Below the pieces are notes generated by a model. That model was given only the letters and a program-made list of their open reading frames with translations, was not told where the DNA came from and did no database searches. A program made the position numbers and the translations under genes. From positions 1 through 55,280 of the forward strand of contig DAOLNV010000021.1 in NCBI GenBank assembly GCA_035416745.1: a DNA stretch of 55,280 nt. Reading direction: 5' to 3'. The stretch comes from Candidatus Hydrogenedentota bacterium. GTDB taxonomy: Bacteria; Hydrogenedentota; Hydrogenedentia; Hydrogenedentales; SLHB01. This document shows, in pieces, positions 42,900 to 51,944 of the stretch; the stretch's first letter is position 1; each line of letters opens with the position of its first letter.

Positions 42900-45092
42900 A
42901 TGGCCGCGAATTCCGCCGTTTCTCTTCGCCGAAACATCACAATGGCCGCGCTGGCCGTTTTGCTGCTGCTGGCCGGCTACTACGCAAGCGCCGCGGAGCC
43001 AATAGATATCGGCTCCCGCCTCGAACCCCTCTGGGACCAGTTCCTCATCGAGTCCATGGACGGCGTTCAGCAAGTCCTCCACGAACCCGTCCCGCGCGAC
43101 GTGGCGATCACCGTCGATGCCCCTTGGGAGGGCAATACTTCGTGCTATTTCACCATCTTTGAAGACGACGGCCTCTTCCGCATGTACTACCGCGGCTCGA
43201 ACTTCGACCTCAAGACCAATACCGGCGGCGGCCAGCGCGTCTGCTACGCGCTCAGCGTCGACGGCATCCACTGGGCCAAGCCCGAACTCGGCCTCTTCGA
43301 ATACGAGGGCTCGACCGCGAACAACATCATCTGGCAGGGGGAGGGCGTCCACAACTTTTCGCCGTTCAAGGACTCCAACCCCGCCTGCCCGCCCGGCGAA
43401 CGCTACAAAGCCGTGGCCAGCGGGCCGGACGATGCCAAGCTCATCGCGTTCAAATCCCCCGACGCCGTCCATTGGGAACTCATTCAGGAAGCGCCTGTCA
43501 TCACCATCGGCGCCTTCGACTCGCACAACCTCGCATTCTGGGACGCGTACCGCCAGCAGTACGTCGAGTTCCACCGCGGTTTTGCGGAAGGCGTCCGGGC
43601 AATCATGACCTCAACCACCAAGGATTTCCTCAACTGGCCCGAACCCCAGTGGCTCCAATACACCGAGGGCACGCCCAACGAGCACCTGTACACCAACGGC
43701 ATCACCGCTTACCACCGCGCTCCTCACATTTTCATCGGCTTCCCGAAACGCTTCTCTCCCGACCGCGACCTCAAGGTTCACCCTTATCCGGGCGTGTCGG
43801 ACGGCGTGTTCATGACCAGCCGTGACGGGCTCCTGTTTCATCGCTGGCGCGAGGCGTTTCTGCGCCCCGGGCCTGACCCGACCCGTTGGGTCAACCGCAA
43901 CAACATGATCGCCTGGGGCGTCATGCAGACCGATTCGGGCGACCCCAACCTGCCCGGCGAGCTTTCGGTCTATGCCACCGAGGGCTACTACGTCGGCCCG
44001 TGCGAATTGCGCCGCCACACCGTCCGTCTCGACGGGTTCGTCTCCATCAAAGCCCCGGCAACGGGCGGTGCATTCACCACGAAGGTCCTGACATTCACCG
44101 ACGGCGAGGACCCACCCCTCCCTCAAGACCGTGTATCATCGATGCCATTGACCTTCACCCAGGAGAACCCCATCCGCGGCGGCCGGTCCCTCGCGTTCGC
44201 TTCGCCGCAGATCCTCAAGCTGCCCAACACCCAGAATCTCGGCCCCCAGGCAACGTTCGCCGCCAGCGTGCGCAACGTCCCCGCCGGGCACCGGCGCATC
44301 TTCTCCGCTTACGACGGAGGCGCCACGGAGACCATGCAGAACGAACTCATCCTCGACTGCAATCCCGGGGGCACAATCGGCCCCGAACAGACCGGCTTCC
44401 GCTTCTTCTACCACACGAAGGAGGTGGTTGCGCCGCTTGAAGCCCTGCCCCAATGGGCTGATGACAGCAATCCGCACCATCTTGCCGCGACCTACGATGA
44501 CGGCGTCATCCGCCTCTATTTCGACGGAAAAGAGGTCGCGAGTGGGGGAGAGGCAGGGCTTGGACCCATCGAACTGTGTCATGGCGACCTTCAGTTCGGA
44601 GAGGACTATCCCCCCACTTCGCTCACCAACGAACCGTTCCTCGGTGTCGCCGACGACATCCTCGTGGTCCGGCGGGCCCTTTCGCCCGAGGAGATTAAGC
44701 GGCTGGCCACGGAAGGCGCTACGGCCGTTTTCGGACAGACCGCCAGCGAAAACGGCGTGCTCTATACCGCCGAGGCCGCCGAAGGGGGGCGTCTCATCAA
44801 TGCGTTCACGGGCGGCCCGTCCGTGCCGGCCCCGCCCGAAGCCGCCGAAACCAAGCTCCTCATCAACTACGCTACGTCAGGGGCCGGGAGCATCTGGTGC
44901 GAAATCCAGGATGCCAGCGGCAATCCCATCCCCGGGTTCACCCTCCAGGAGTGCGACGAGATATACGGCGACCATATCGAGCGGGTCGTCACGTGGGGCG
45001 GCAAGTCCGAGTTGAAAGAACTCGTGGGCACGCCTGTCCGGCTGAAGTTCAGGATGAGCGACGCGGATATCTACGCCCTGCGATTTCGGTAG
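42900..45092 (+). CDS. Exported propeller glycosidase-like protein with LamG domain
   Basis: Secreted 730-aa protein. Signal peptide (MAALAVLLLLAGYYASAAE). Residues about 35-400: GH32/43-like five-bladed propeller with FRMYYRGSNFD, SVDGIHWAKP, YKAVASGPDDAKLIAFKSPDAVHW, MTSRDGLLFHRW, related to the protein at 4-1416. Residues about 430-600: concanavalin-A/LamG-like domain (SLAFASPQILKLPNTQN, HHLAATYDDGVIRLYFDGKEVASGG, DDILVVRRALSPEEIKRL). The final ~120 residues are a beta-sandwich-like tail. ATG 42900 has AAGGAG 8 nt upstream. The catalytic residues and substrate are not known. Confidence 0.78.
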   Translation: MAANSAVSLRRNITMAALAVLLLLAGYYASAAEPIDIGSRLEPLWDQFLIESMDGVQQVLHEPVPRDVAITVDAPWEGNTSCYFTIFEDDGLFRMYYRGSNFDLKTNTGGGQRVCYALSVDGIHWAKPELGLFEYEGSTANNIIWQGEGVHNFSPFKDSNPACPPGERYKAVASGPDDAKLIAFKSPDAVHWELIQEAPVITIGAFDSHNLAFWDAYRQQYVEFHRGFAEGVRAIMTSTTKDFLNWPEPQWLQYTEGTPNEHLYTNGITAYHRAPHIFIGFPKRFSPDRDLKVHPYPGVSDGVFMTSRDGLLFHRWREAFLRPGPDPTRWVNRNNMIAWGVMQTDSGDPNLPGELSVYATEGYYVGPCELRRHTVRLDGFVSIKAPATGGAFTTKVLTFTDGEDPPLPQDRVSSMPLTFTQENPIRGGRSLAFASPQILKLPNTQNLGPQATFAASVRNVPAGHRRIFSAYDGGATETMQNELILDCNPGGTIGPEQTGFRFFYHTKEVVAPLEALPQWADDSNPHHLAATYDDGVIRLYFDGKEVASGGEAGLGPIELCHGDLQFGEDYPPTSLTNEPFLGVADDILVVRRALSPEEIKRLATEGATAVFGQTASENGVLYTAEAAEGGRLINAFTGGPSVPAPPEAAETKLLINYATSGAGSIWCEIQDASGNPIPGFTLQECDEIYGDHIERVVTWGGKSELKELVGTPVRLKFRMSDADIYALRFR

Positions 45093-45132
45093 GATACGGC
45101 CAAAGGCGGGCCAGCGGTCGCGCGGTCTTCCG

Positions 45133-45930
45133 CTATATCTGCGAGCATTCCGCCGGGTTCAACACGATGTTCGTAATCCCGGAGACTATCTCCTTGTCCG
45201 CGTACTCAGGCCTGGCTCGCAGTTCCAGCCACTCCGGATCGGCCCGGAAAGTGTCCCATGCGGCCGTCTGCGCATCCGCGTTCTCGAATCCCACCATGTA
45301 CGTCAGGTTGGGCATCTTCGTCCCGATGAGCGACTCGCCGAAGAACACTGGATTCAGGCCTGTCTTGCGGAAGATGGCAAGCTCCGCCGTGTTGAACATC
45401 TCGATCTTCTTCTGCCCCGCCTTCACGCCCGGGCTTTCGTAGATCCGCAACTGGAACACCCTCGTGGCGGATTCCGCCGGCCGCTCCAGCCGGGGCATCC
45501 CCGCGAACGCTTTCAACAAGCAGCTTTCGACGCGCTTATACGCCGGGCTCGCCGCGGGCGCGTCCAGAAACGCCGCACCCTTCGCCAGATACTCCTCGTC
45601 CGCCAGCAGTTTCTCCGTCGCGGCCGCAACCGACTCGATTGATGCGTGCGGCAACAGGACATACACAGGGCTCAACTGGTCCGCCGCCACGAAGACGCCC
45701 ACCGGGCTCACGCCAAGCCGGTTGTAAGCCGGAATCGCCGCGCCGGCCCAGAATGCCAGCAGTGCCGCTTTCTGCGCCTCCGTCTCCACCTCGTACGCGC
45801 GCAATTCGTAAAACGTCCGGCCTGTCTCCCCCTCGGGTTTCCCCTCGGCTGCCCGCGCGGCCTCGACGTTACTCATCGATGCGGCTCCCGCCGCCGCGGT
45901 CATCGCCAGAAACGAACGCCGTCCAATCAT
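45133..45930 (-). CDS. Tat-exported NIPSNAP family protein
   Basis: 265-aa protein with two NIPSNAP-type ferredoxin-like domains (FYELRAYEVETEAQKAALLAFW... and FQLRIYESPGVKAGQKKIEMF...) behind a twin-arginine signal (GRRSFLAMTAAAGAASM). The biochemical role of the family is unclear; in planctomycete-like genomes it often sits in sugar-catabolic clusters. ATG 45930 is preferred over the GTG at 45933 because AAGGAG then lies 8 nt upstream. It is 20 bp downstream of the methyltransferase gene and converges on the propeller-LamG gene. Confidence 0.85.
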   Translation of the reverse strand: MIGRRSFLAMTAAAGAASMSNVEAARAAEGKPEGETGRTFYELRAYEVETEAQKAALLAFWAGAAIPAYNRLGVSPVGVFVAADQLSPVYVLLPHASIESVAAATEKLLADEEYLAKGAAFLDAPAASPAYKRVESCLLKAFAGMPRLERPAESATRVFQLRIYESPGVKAGQKKIEMFNTAELAIFRKTGLNPVFFGESLIGTKMPNLTYMVGFENADAQTAAWDTFRADPEWLELRARPEYADKEIVSGITNIVLNPAECSQI

Positions 45931-45950
45931 CACCAGGCTCCTTTCAACGG

Positions 45951-46742
45951 TTAATCCGCTTTTGTGCCAATCGCCCGGAAAAACGTGTAGCAGAACGCGC
46001 CGTCAGGATGGGTCTTTATCGCCAGAATATCGTCAACCCCTTTGCGAAACATGTCCGAATCCATCATACCGCGCGCGGTTACTTCAGGCTCGATCCCGCG
46101 AAGCATTCCCACGATGGTGTCCTCGACAAACCCCTTCATCATGTGCGGCAGACTGGGGTCGCAGTAGATTCGAACCGGTTCGACCCGCACCTCCTCGAGG
46201 CCCGCCCGCGCAAGCACCGAATACATCCGCCGTCCGATCAGGCTGTCGCCTCCAAGGATCGCCTGCAGTTTCGGCAAACACGCCCATGCGGCAAGCGCCT
46301 CGGGCGTCTCCGGATGGAAAAAACACGACCCGTGATCGCCCTCGATCGACGTAAGTGTGCCCCCCGGCTTCAATACGCGCAACAGGTTCTCGAGAGCCCA
46401 TACCGGCTTGCTCAGATGCTCGAGCACGAAGCATGCGAAGACGTGGTCAAACACCTCCCCCGAAAACGGCAGCGCATACAGGTCCCCCGCCACGAACCCC
46501 ATCGCCTTAGACCGTTCCGCCGCTGCCCGCACGGAAACCGGCGAGATGTCCATGCACACAAAGCGCGCACCCGGGCTGTTCGCCATAAGGACGCCGGTCT
46601 GCGCCCCGACCCCGCACGGCGCCTCCAACACCAGCGCCCCCTCGGGGTATCGCACGTTTTCGTGGAGCAGGCCGCTCAGCGCCTGGGCGGAATTCCGCAG
46701 ACGCCCTGTCTCGTACTCCGAATAGCCGTGCACGTATCCCAT
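45951..46742 (-). CDS. SAM-dependent methyltransferase
   Basis: Class I (UbiE/COQ5-like) methyltransferase of 263 aa. Motif I VLEAPCGVGAQTGVL, acidic strand end FVCMDIS, GDLYALPFSGEVFDHVFACFVLEHL and VLKPGGTLTSIEGDHGS are all present. The substrate is unknown. The frame is open much further upstream, but similarity begins at ATG 46742 (MGYVHGYSEYE); its ribosome-binding site is only moderate (GGGAAG). It lies between the Gfo/Idh/MocA gene and the NIPSNAP gene. Confidence 0.85.
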   Translation of the reverse strand: MGYVHGYSEYETGRLRNSAQALSGLLHENVRYPEGALVLEAPCGVGAQTGVLMANSPGARFVCMDISPVSVRAAAERSKAMGFVAGDLYALPFSGEVFDHVFACFVLEHLSKPVWALENLLRVLKPGGTLTSIEGDHGSCFFHPETPEALAAWACLPKLQAILGGDSLIGRRMYSVLARAGLEEVRVEPVRIYCDPSLPHMMKGFVEDTIVGMLRGIEPEVTARGMMDSDMFRKGVDDILAIKTHPDGAFCYTFFRAIGTKAD

Positions 46743-46840
46743 AGCCGCAGCTTCCCGAATTGCCCTCGAGATCGGTTGCGGGGTCCCGCCCGACGGGCAG
46801 GTCCCCCATAACACTCCCCCTGACCTTGCCTTTCGGCAAG

Positions 46841-47701
46841 CTACTTGATCACCTTCTCCACCTGCCCGGATTTCTTCGAGCGGGCCAGCGCATCCAAGAC
46901 CTGAACCGGGCGCAACAGCAGCTCGTGCGGGATCGGCTCGACACGCGTCTTGAACATTCCGCAAAACGTCTGGACCCCGCTCAGGTAGGCGCTCTTGTCC
47001 ATGGGCAGGTTTGAATGAATGGCCTTTTCGCTCCCGATGGCCGAGATGCCGAAGTGCGGGGCGCCCTCTTTCACAAGGTTCATCGTCACGATCTTCCCGT
47101 CCTTATACAGGAGCTGGCCTGTCGCGCCGTTGCCGTTTTTCGTGATCAAGACGGACTTCACGTCGTATCCGAACGCCATCAAAACCATTTCAACCTGGTG
47201 AATCCCGTAGAAAAACACGCCGCCCCATTTGCTCTCGAGATCGCAGGGACCGTACGTCGACCCGGCCACGATCTTCCCGCTCCCCTCCATGTCCTTCTTG
47301 AACTTCGCGAAACTCGCCTGCATGGGCACCACGCTGAACGACGTCACCGGCGCGCCCGTCTTCTTGGCAAGCTTCAGAAACGCCACACCCTCCTCAGGCT
47401 CGAAGCAGAACGGTTTGTCGACAAACGTGGGGATGCCCTTCTCGACAAACGGCCGCACCGCGTCAAGATGGTATTTCGGATGCCGGTGATCCACCAGGAC
47501 CGCGTCTACCTTCCCAAGCATCTCTCTCGGATGCTTGACAATATTGGGGATCTTGCCCGCCTCGGCCGTGTCCTGCGCAAAAGCCGCCGTCTCTCCCCAG
47601 AGGTACTCCACCGAGAAGCCCTTGATCTTCTTCTCGATGTTGATGATCTTTGCAATAGCCTTCGAATGCGAATTCTCGGCTCCGATTATCCCCAGAATCA
47701 T
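46841..47701 (-). CDS. Gfo/Idh/MocA family oxidoreductase
   Basis: NAD(P)-dependent sugar dehydrogenase-like protein of 286 aa. Rossmann start MILGIIGAENSHSKAI, then VDAVLVDHRHPKYHLDAVRPFVEKGIPTFVDKPF with the catalytic DKP lysine, and the YGIHQVEM His motif. No signal peptide, so it is cytoplasmic. ATG 47701 has GGGAG about 8 nt upstream. With the DUF1080 protein nearby, it could form the oxidation step of a keto-sugar pathway for glycoside cleavage; this is inference. Confidence 0.88.
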   Translation of the reverse strand: MILGIIGAENSHSKAIAKIINIEKKIKGFSVEYLWGETAAFAQDTAEAGKIPNIVKHPREMLGKVDAVLVDHRHPKYHLDAVRPFVEKGIPTFVDKPFCFEPEEGVAFLKLAKKTGAPVTSFSVVPMQASFAKFKKDMEGSGKIVAGSTYGPCDLESKWGGVFFYGIHQVEMVLMAFGYDVKSVLITKNGNGATGQLLYKDGKIVTMNLVKEGAPHFGISAIGSEKAIHSNLPMDKSAYLSGVQTFCGMFKTRVEPIPHELLLRPVQVLDALARSKKSGQVEKVIK

Positions 47702-47759
47702 GGCCTTGCTCCCTCGCGTCCGCGCGCGCCACGGCGCACGTCGCACCGCCAACCCGGCT

Positions 47760-48656
47760 TCACTCCAACCCCAGATTCAACACCCGGTTGGCATTCTTCC
47801 ACATGATCTTCTCGTACACGGTGTCGCTGATGTCGCCCTCGTCGCGGGCAGCCGTCAGCCACTCGACATGCTCCATCTTGTTCCTCGGCGAACAGTAGTC
47901 CAACCCCAGCAGCAAACGGTCCTGGAACTCTTCCATGAACCCATAGGCATGCGCCGGGTCCCGCTGCAGCGCGTTCAGCCCGCTGCCCGCCGACAAATCC
48001 CCATGAACGCCCGGATATTCGCGGAACAGGCGCTTCAACACGCCGCCTTCCGCGACGGGCGTCTTGGGATATCCGTTTTTATCCTTCACGGTGGCGTCCC
48101 CGCTGATCTCCGACCAGAATCCCGGGCTGTGCCCGAAGAACACCAGGCCGGGGAATTTCTGCAGGCACTTCTCGAAACGGGGCAGCCCCAGTTCATCCAT
48201 CACGCCGTAGCTGTCCACGTCCGGCGTAATCGTATGGAACGTCACCGGAAACCCGACCTTCTCACACGCCGCCAGCAGGCACTGCATGGGATGGTCGTCC
48301 CAGTACACGCGAGCCGTTACCTCTCCCAGACCCTTGAACCCCAGGTCGCGGCACTGCGCCAGCACCCGGTAATGGTCTTCGACCGTGATCTTCGCGGGGT
48401 CGCGGGGCAGGCGCGGGTCCACATTGACAAAGGGTATGAACTTGCCCGGGTACTTCTCGCAGATCCCAAGCACCTCGCCGACGCTCTGCTTCTCGGCAGG
48501 CGATTCCGCGCACGCCAGGGGCAGAATGACCGTCTTGTCGATGCCCTTCTGTTTCATCAGCGCCAACTGCTGTTCCGCGCTCATGAACGGCGTCCCGCTC
48601 AGAGGCGAAATGAGGAGCGGATCCGCAAAGACGTGCCCGTGAATATCGATCCTCAC
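47760..48656 (-). CDS. Amidohydrolase 2 family protein
   Basis: Metal-dependent TIM-barrel hydrolase or decarboxylase of 298 aa. Metal ligands fit the family: HGH at the start (DIHGHVF), His in VTFHTITPDVDSYG, GHSPGFW and Asp in LLGLDYCSPRN. The substrate is unknown; members include lactonases that act on oxidised sugars. GTG start at 48656 with GGAGAG about 8 nt upstream. It lies 58 bp upstream of the Gfo/Idh/MocA gene and downstream of the DUF1080 gene, all on the same strand. Confidence 0.85.
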   Translation of the reverse strand: MRIDIHGHVFADPLLISPLSGTPFMSAEQQLALMKQKGIDKTVILPLACAESPAEKQSVGEVLGICEKYPGKFIPFVNVDPRLPRDPAKITVEDHYRVLAQCRDLGFKGLGEVTARVYWDDHPMQCLLAACEKVGFPVTFHTITPDVDSYGVMDELGLPRFEKCLQKFPGLVFFGHSPGFWSEISGDATVKDKNGYPKTPVAEGGVLKRLFREYPGVHGDLSAGSGLNALQRDPAHAYGFMEEFQDRLLLGLDYCSPRNKMEHVEWLTAARDEGDISDTVYEKIMWKNANRVLNLGLE

Positions 48657-48692
48657 TGTGGTCTCTCCGGTTATGCGTGTGGCCGCACGCGC

Positions 48693-49796
48693 CTATTCAC
48701 CCGAGGGGTATTCCTGAAGACGGATGTTCTTGAACGACAAGTCGGTTGTCGGGTCATGCCCCTGCAGGTGAATCGTACCGGCCGCCCCAACGTACCCGGC
48801 CTTGCCGTCGCTGTTGTCGACCGCCGGACGCATATCGAGGAAATCACTCACCGCATACCCGTTGATCCACACCGCAAAATGGTTGCCGTCGCACAGGAGG
48901 GTCTTGTAGAACCACTCCCGATCGCTCGAGACCACGCTCCGGGCCGGCTGGATCGCGTACAAACCGCCCGTGCCGAAATCGACGGGATTCGTCCGCTCAT
49001 CTTTCCATTCGTTGCGCACCTGCGACTCGTACCCCTTCCAAAACACACCCTTCGGGCCGCGGAAGAAGACGCCGCTGTTCAGGTGGTCGCCGTTTGAGAA
49101 GATGTCCAACTGCAGGACGAAATTCTTGTACAACCCGTCGGTCTCGATCTGGCCGTTGCCGTTCTTGATGCGGATCGCGCCGTCTTCCACCGTGAACACC
49201 GATTTGTGCTCGGGAATAATGTTCCAACCCGTCAGGTCCGTCCCGTTGAAGATGGGCTTCATCGTAAGCGGACGCAGCTTGATGCCGCTTGCCTCGACGC
49301 GTCCGCCCTGGTACAGGATGCCGATGTAGCCAATAGCGCTACCCGGTGCCGCAACAGCCGCGTCCTGCCCGTTGATCTTCGCCTTGACCGCATTCCCCTC
49401 GGCAACAACGCTCACCTCTTGCCAGTCATAGCCCGATTCGGCGCCCCGGACCGGAATAACCACGCTGCCGTTCTCGGAGGGATGGCCCGAAAGCGGCGCC
49501 CGTACCACCACCGCCGCCGTCTGCTTCGGCGCCACGCGGATCTTCATGGTAAGCTCAAAATCGCCCCACCGGCCCGTCGTGGCGATCCAGCCGCCTGTGC
49601 CCTGTTTGCACGACAACACGCCATCCGAGACCTCCCATTCCGTATCCCCCAGGGCCTGCAGCCCGAAGAGCGTCTCGCCATCAAACAGGTTGATCCACCC
49701 TTCCGCGTAATCCTGCGCATGCGCCTCGCCCCCCAGAACTGCCGGCGCCACCGCCAAACCAGCTACCATCGCAGCAAACAACATGCGTTTCATCAT
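48693..49796 (-). CDS. Exported DUF1080 protein with two tandem domains
   Basis: 367-aa secreted protein. Signal peptide (MLFAAMVAGLAVAPAVLG). Two DUF1080-type concanavalin-like domains: residues about 35-178 (INLFDGETLFGLQALGDTEWEVSDG) and about 183-365 (PIFNGTDLTGWNIIPEHKSVFTVEDGAIRIKNG, then HLNSGVFFRGP and KTLLCDGNHFAVWINGYAVSDFLD). Some DUF1080 members hydrolyse 3-keto-glycosides; this one may do so together with the nearby oxidoreductase. Two ATG starts (49796, 49793) share AAGGAG. First gene of the minus-strand sugar group. Confidence 0.88.
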   Translation of the reverse strand: MMKRMLFAAMVAGLAVAPAVLGGEAHAQDYAEGWINLFDGETLFGLQALGDTEWEVSDGVLSCKQGTGGWIATTGRWGDFELTMKIRVAPKQTAAVVVRAPLSGHPSENGSVVIPVRGAESGYDWQEVSVVAEGNAVKAKINGQDAAVAAPGSAIGYIGILYQGGRVEASGIKLRPLTMKPIFNGTDLTGWNIIPEHKSVFTVEDGAIRIKNGNGQIETDGLYKNFVLQLDIFSNGDHLNSGVFFRGPKGVFWKGYESQVRNEWKDERTNPVDFGTGGLYAIQPARSVVSSDREWFYKTLLCDGNHFAVWINGYAVSDFLDMRPAVDNSDGKAGYVGAAGTIHLQGHDPTTDLSFKNIRLQEYPSGE

Positions 49797-50126
49797 TTGT
49801 CTCCTTCCGTGTTATCACATGGTGGCGGGCCGCAACTCCCGCCATCCGGACCTTGCCCAAGACAAGATGTTATCCTACACCTTCCCCGCCACACCTGCCA
49901 AATCCCTTGTGGGCGGGCAGCGCCGCAGTTGCTGAAGCAACGACCCTGGTTCCCACTGCTGTCCATCAATTCCCGCGCCCTCTTCCAAGAAGTTCGCCCC
50001 ACCGTTTGAGAAACCCCGCGCGACTTGTGCGACCTATGCGATCTCTATGTCTCATAAGTCTGTGTTGTCTGTATAATCGATATAGTGTGAACCGTGGCGG
50101 TAAACGACATTGACGAGGCGGGTACG
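49797..50126. other. Divergent intergenic region upstream of kinase gene
   Basis: No gene seen. A TATAAT box at 50072-50077 on the plus strand, 50 bp upstream of the kinase start, is a possible -10 element, but the -35 region is poor. The rest is featureless. Confidence 0.4.
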
Positions 50127-51944
50127 ATGTCTTTACGGCAGAAAGTGTTGCTGGCCCTGGTGATTCCCACATTGTTGCTGGCGGCTGTGGGGATCGTCGG
50201 GGTCTCCTCGCTCCATCGTCTCTCGCGGTCGGCCCGAGATATCTTGTCGGACAACTACCGGACCATCCAGGACGCGCGCCGGATGGAGCGGGCCCTGCGC
50301 GCCATCGAAAGCCTCCTGCAAAGCAATGGCTTCTCCGCCGCCGCCCCGTCGCCGGTGTCGCAGCAGGCGCAGGCGTTCGAGGAGGCACTGATCGGGTGCG
50401 AAGGAAACATCACCGAAGCGGGGGAATCGGACATCCTCAAGAGCGTCCGGGCAACCTGGGAAGAGCTCGAGACACGGCTGGACGCCGGCGGCACGGGAAC
50501 CAACGAGCCGGCGCATGACCCGGTCACTATGAAAATGGTGTTTTCCATCTTCCAACAAATCGACGACCTGATCGACACCAATGAGAAAGGGATGTTCGCG
50601 CGGGAACGCCGCACACTTCTTAGCGCACGGTGGGCCGTGGGACTGATGGCAACATCGTTGCTGTCCGCGTTGCTCGTGCTGGTTGTGTTCGCCCAGGTCG
50701 CTGCACGGCGCATCGCACGCCCCATCCAGGAAGTCGCCGAAAACCTGCACGACACACTCAAAACCACCACTCTGGCTGACGACGGGTCCACGCGCCCCGG
50801 CGACGAAATCAAGCGGCTGCGCACCGAGTTGGACAACCTTCTCAAACGTCTGGCGCTCCATAAGGACGAGGAGGCAAGCCGGTTCATGCGGCTCCAGGAA
50901 CGGCTCGCTCTCGTCGTCGAAGAGGTCCAGGAGGGCCTCATCCTGACGGACGAAAGCCTCGAGGTCCTCGTAATGAATAAGCGTGGACGCGAGTTGCTCG
51001 GCGTGGAGGGAGGGGCCGTCCCCGGCGAGAACCTGCGGCAGATGCCCTTGAAAGAAGCGGTCCGAAAGGCCCTCTTGCCCATCTTCGAGGAGCCGCAGTC
51101 TGCCAAGCGCGACCTCGCGGAATTCAAAATCGAGTCGCAAGGCGCCGAGCGCGTGTACCGGCCCCGCATCCTTCCGGTAACATCAGACGACGATGGGCGC
51201 GCTAACGGGTATCTCATGGTCTTCTGGGACGTCACCGAGGAGCGGCGTTTCGAGGAGTCCCGCCGCAGTTTCATTGCGATGTTGTCGCATCAACTGAAAA
51301 CCCCCGTGACGTCGCTGGCCATGTCCGTGAGCCTCTTGTGGGAACGTTTCCACGGGCGGGCGCCGGAAGGCGATGAGCTGCTCTCGATTGCGAAGGACGA
51401 CTGTCTGGCCCTGTCAAACCTGGTAAACGAACTGGTGGACGCCGCCCGCGACGTAACATCGAACCTCGCACTCCGGCTGCGCCGGCTCGATCTGGCGTCA
51501 CTCCTGCGGGAAGCCCTGCGTCCATTGGCGCCCCTCGCAAGGGAAAGAGAAATCGACCTGCGGGATGCTATGGGCGCCCAACCCGTCTTCGTGCTGGCGG
51601 ACCCCGTAAAACTGCCGTGGGTGGTGACCAATATCGTGGGCAATGCGCTCCGGTATACCCCAGCAGGCGGGGTGGTCCGCATCGCGCTGGGCGTCGAGCG
51701 CGGAATGGTCTCCATCGTCATTTCCGATACGGGAGCAGGAATCGCACGCGACGACATCAAGCAGATCTTCCTCCCCTTCGCGTCCGTGCGGCGCGACCCG
51801 CGACCGGGACTCCACGGGCTCGGGCTGGCAATTGCACGAGAGATCATTGAAGCGCATCAAGGCAGCATCGACGTTGAAAGTGAGCTGGGCAGGGGAACAA
51901 CCTTCACTATCCGTTTCCCAATAGCCGCAGGAGCAGCGCCATGA
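50127..51944 (+). CDS. Membrane-bound sensor histidine kinase
   Basis: 605-aa two-component kinase. Transmembrane segments at about 7-29 and 170-191 enclose a ~140-residue extracytoplasmic helical sensor; then HAMP (RRIARPIQEVAENLHD), PAS (about 255-370, LVVEEVQEGLILTDESLEVL), HisKA with H388 (FIAMLSHQLKTPVTSLAMSV) and HATPase (NIVGNALRYTPAGG, DTGAGIA, LHGLGLAIAREII). The NtrB/KinB-like order is kinase followed by regulator. ATG 50127 has GAGG 8 nt upstream. Its stop overlaps the start of the NtrC-type gene (ATGA), so the two are a cognate pair. Confidence 0.93.
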   Translation: MSLRQKVLLALVIPTLLLAAVGIVGVSSLHRLSRSARDILSDNYRTIQDARRMERALRAIESLLQSNGFSAAAPSPVSQQAQAFEEALIGCEGNITEAGESDILKSVRATWEELETRLDAGGTGTNEPAHDPVTMKMVFSIFQQIDDLIDTNEKGMFARERRTLLSARWAVGLMATSLLSALLVLVVFAQVAARRIARPIQEVAENLHDTLKTTTLADDGSTRPGDEIKRLRTELDNLLKRLALHKDEEASRFMRLQERLALVVEEVQEGLILTDESLEVLVMNKRGRELLGVEGGAVPGENLRQMPLKEAVRKALLPIFEEPQSAKRDLAEFKIESQGAERVYRPRILPVTSDDDGRANGYLMVFWDVTEERRFEESRRSFIAMLSHQLKTPVTSLAMSVSLLWERFHGRAPEGDELLSIAKDDCLALSNLVNELVDAARDVTSNLALRLRRLDLASLLREALRPLAPLAREREIDLRDAMGAQPVFVLADPVKLPWVVTNIVGNALRYTPAGGVVRIALGVERGMVSIVISDTGAGIARDDIKQIFLPFASVRRDPRPGLHGLGLAIAREIIEAHQGSIDVESELGRGTTFTIRFPIAAGAAP

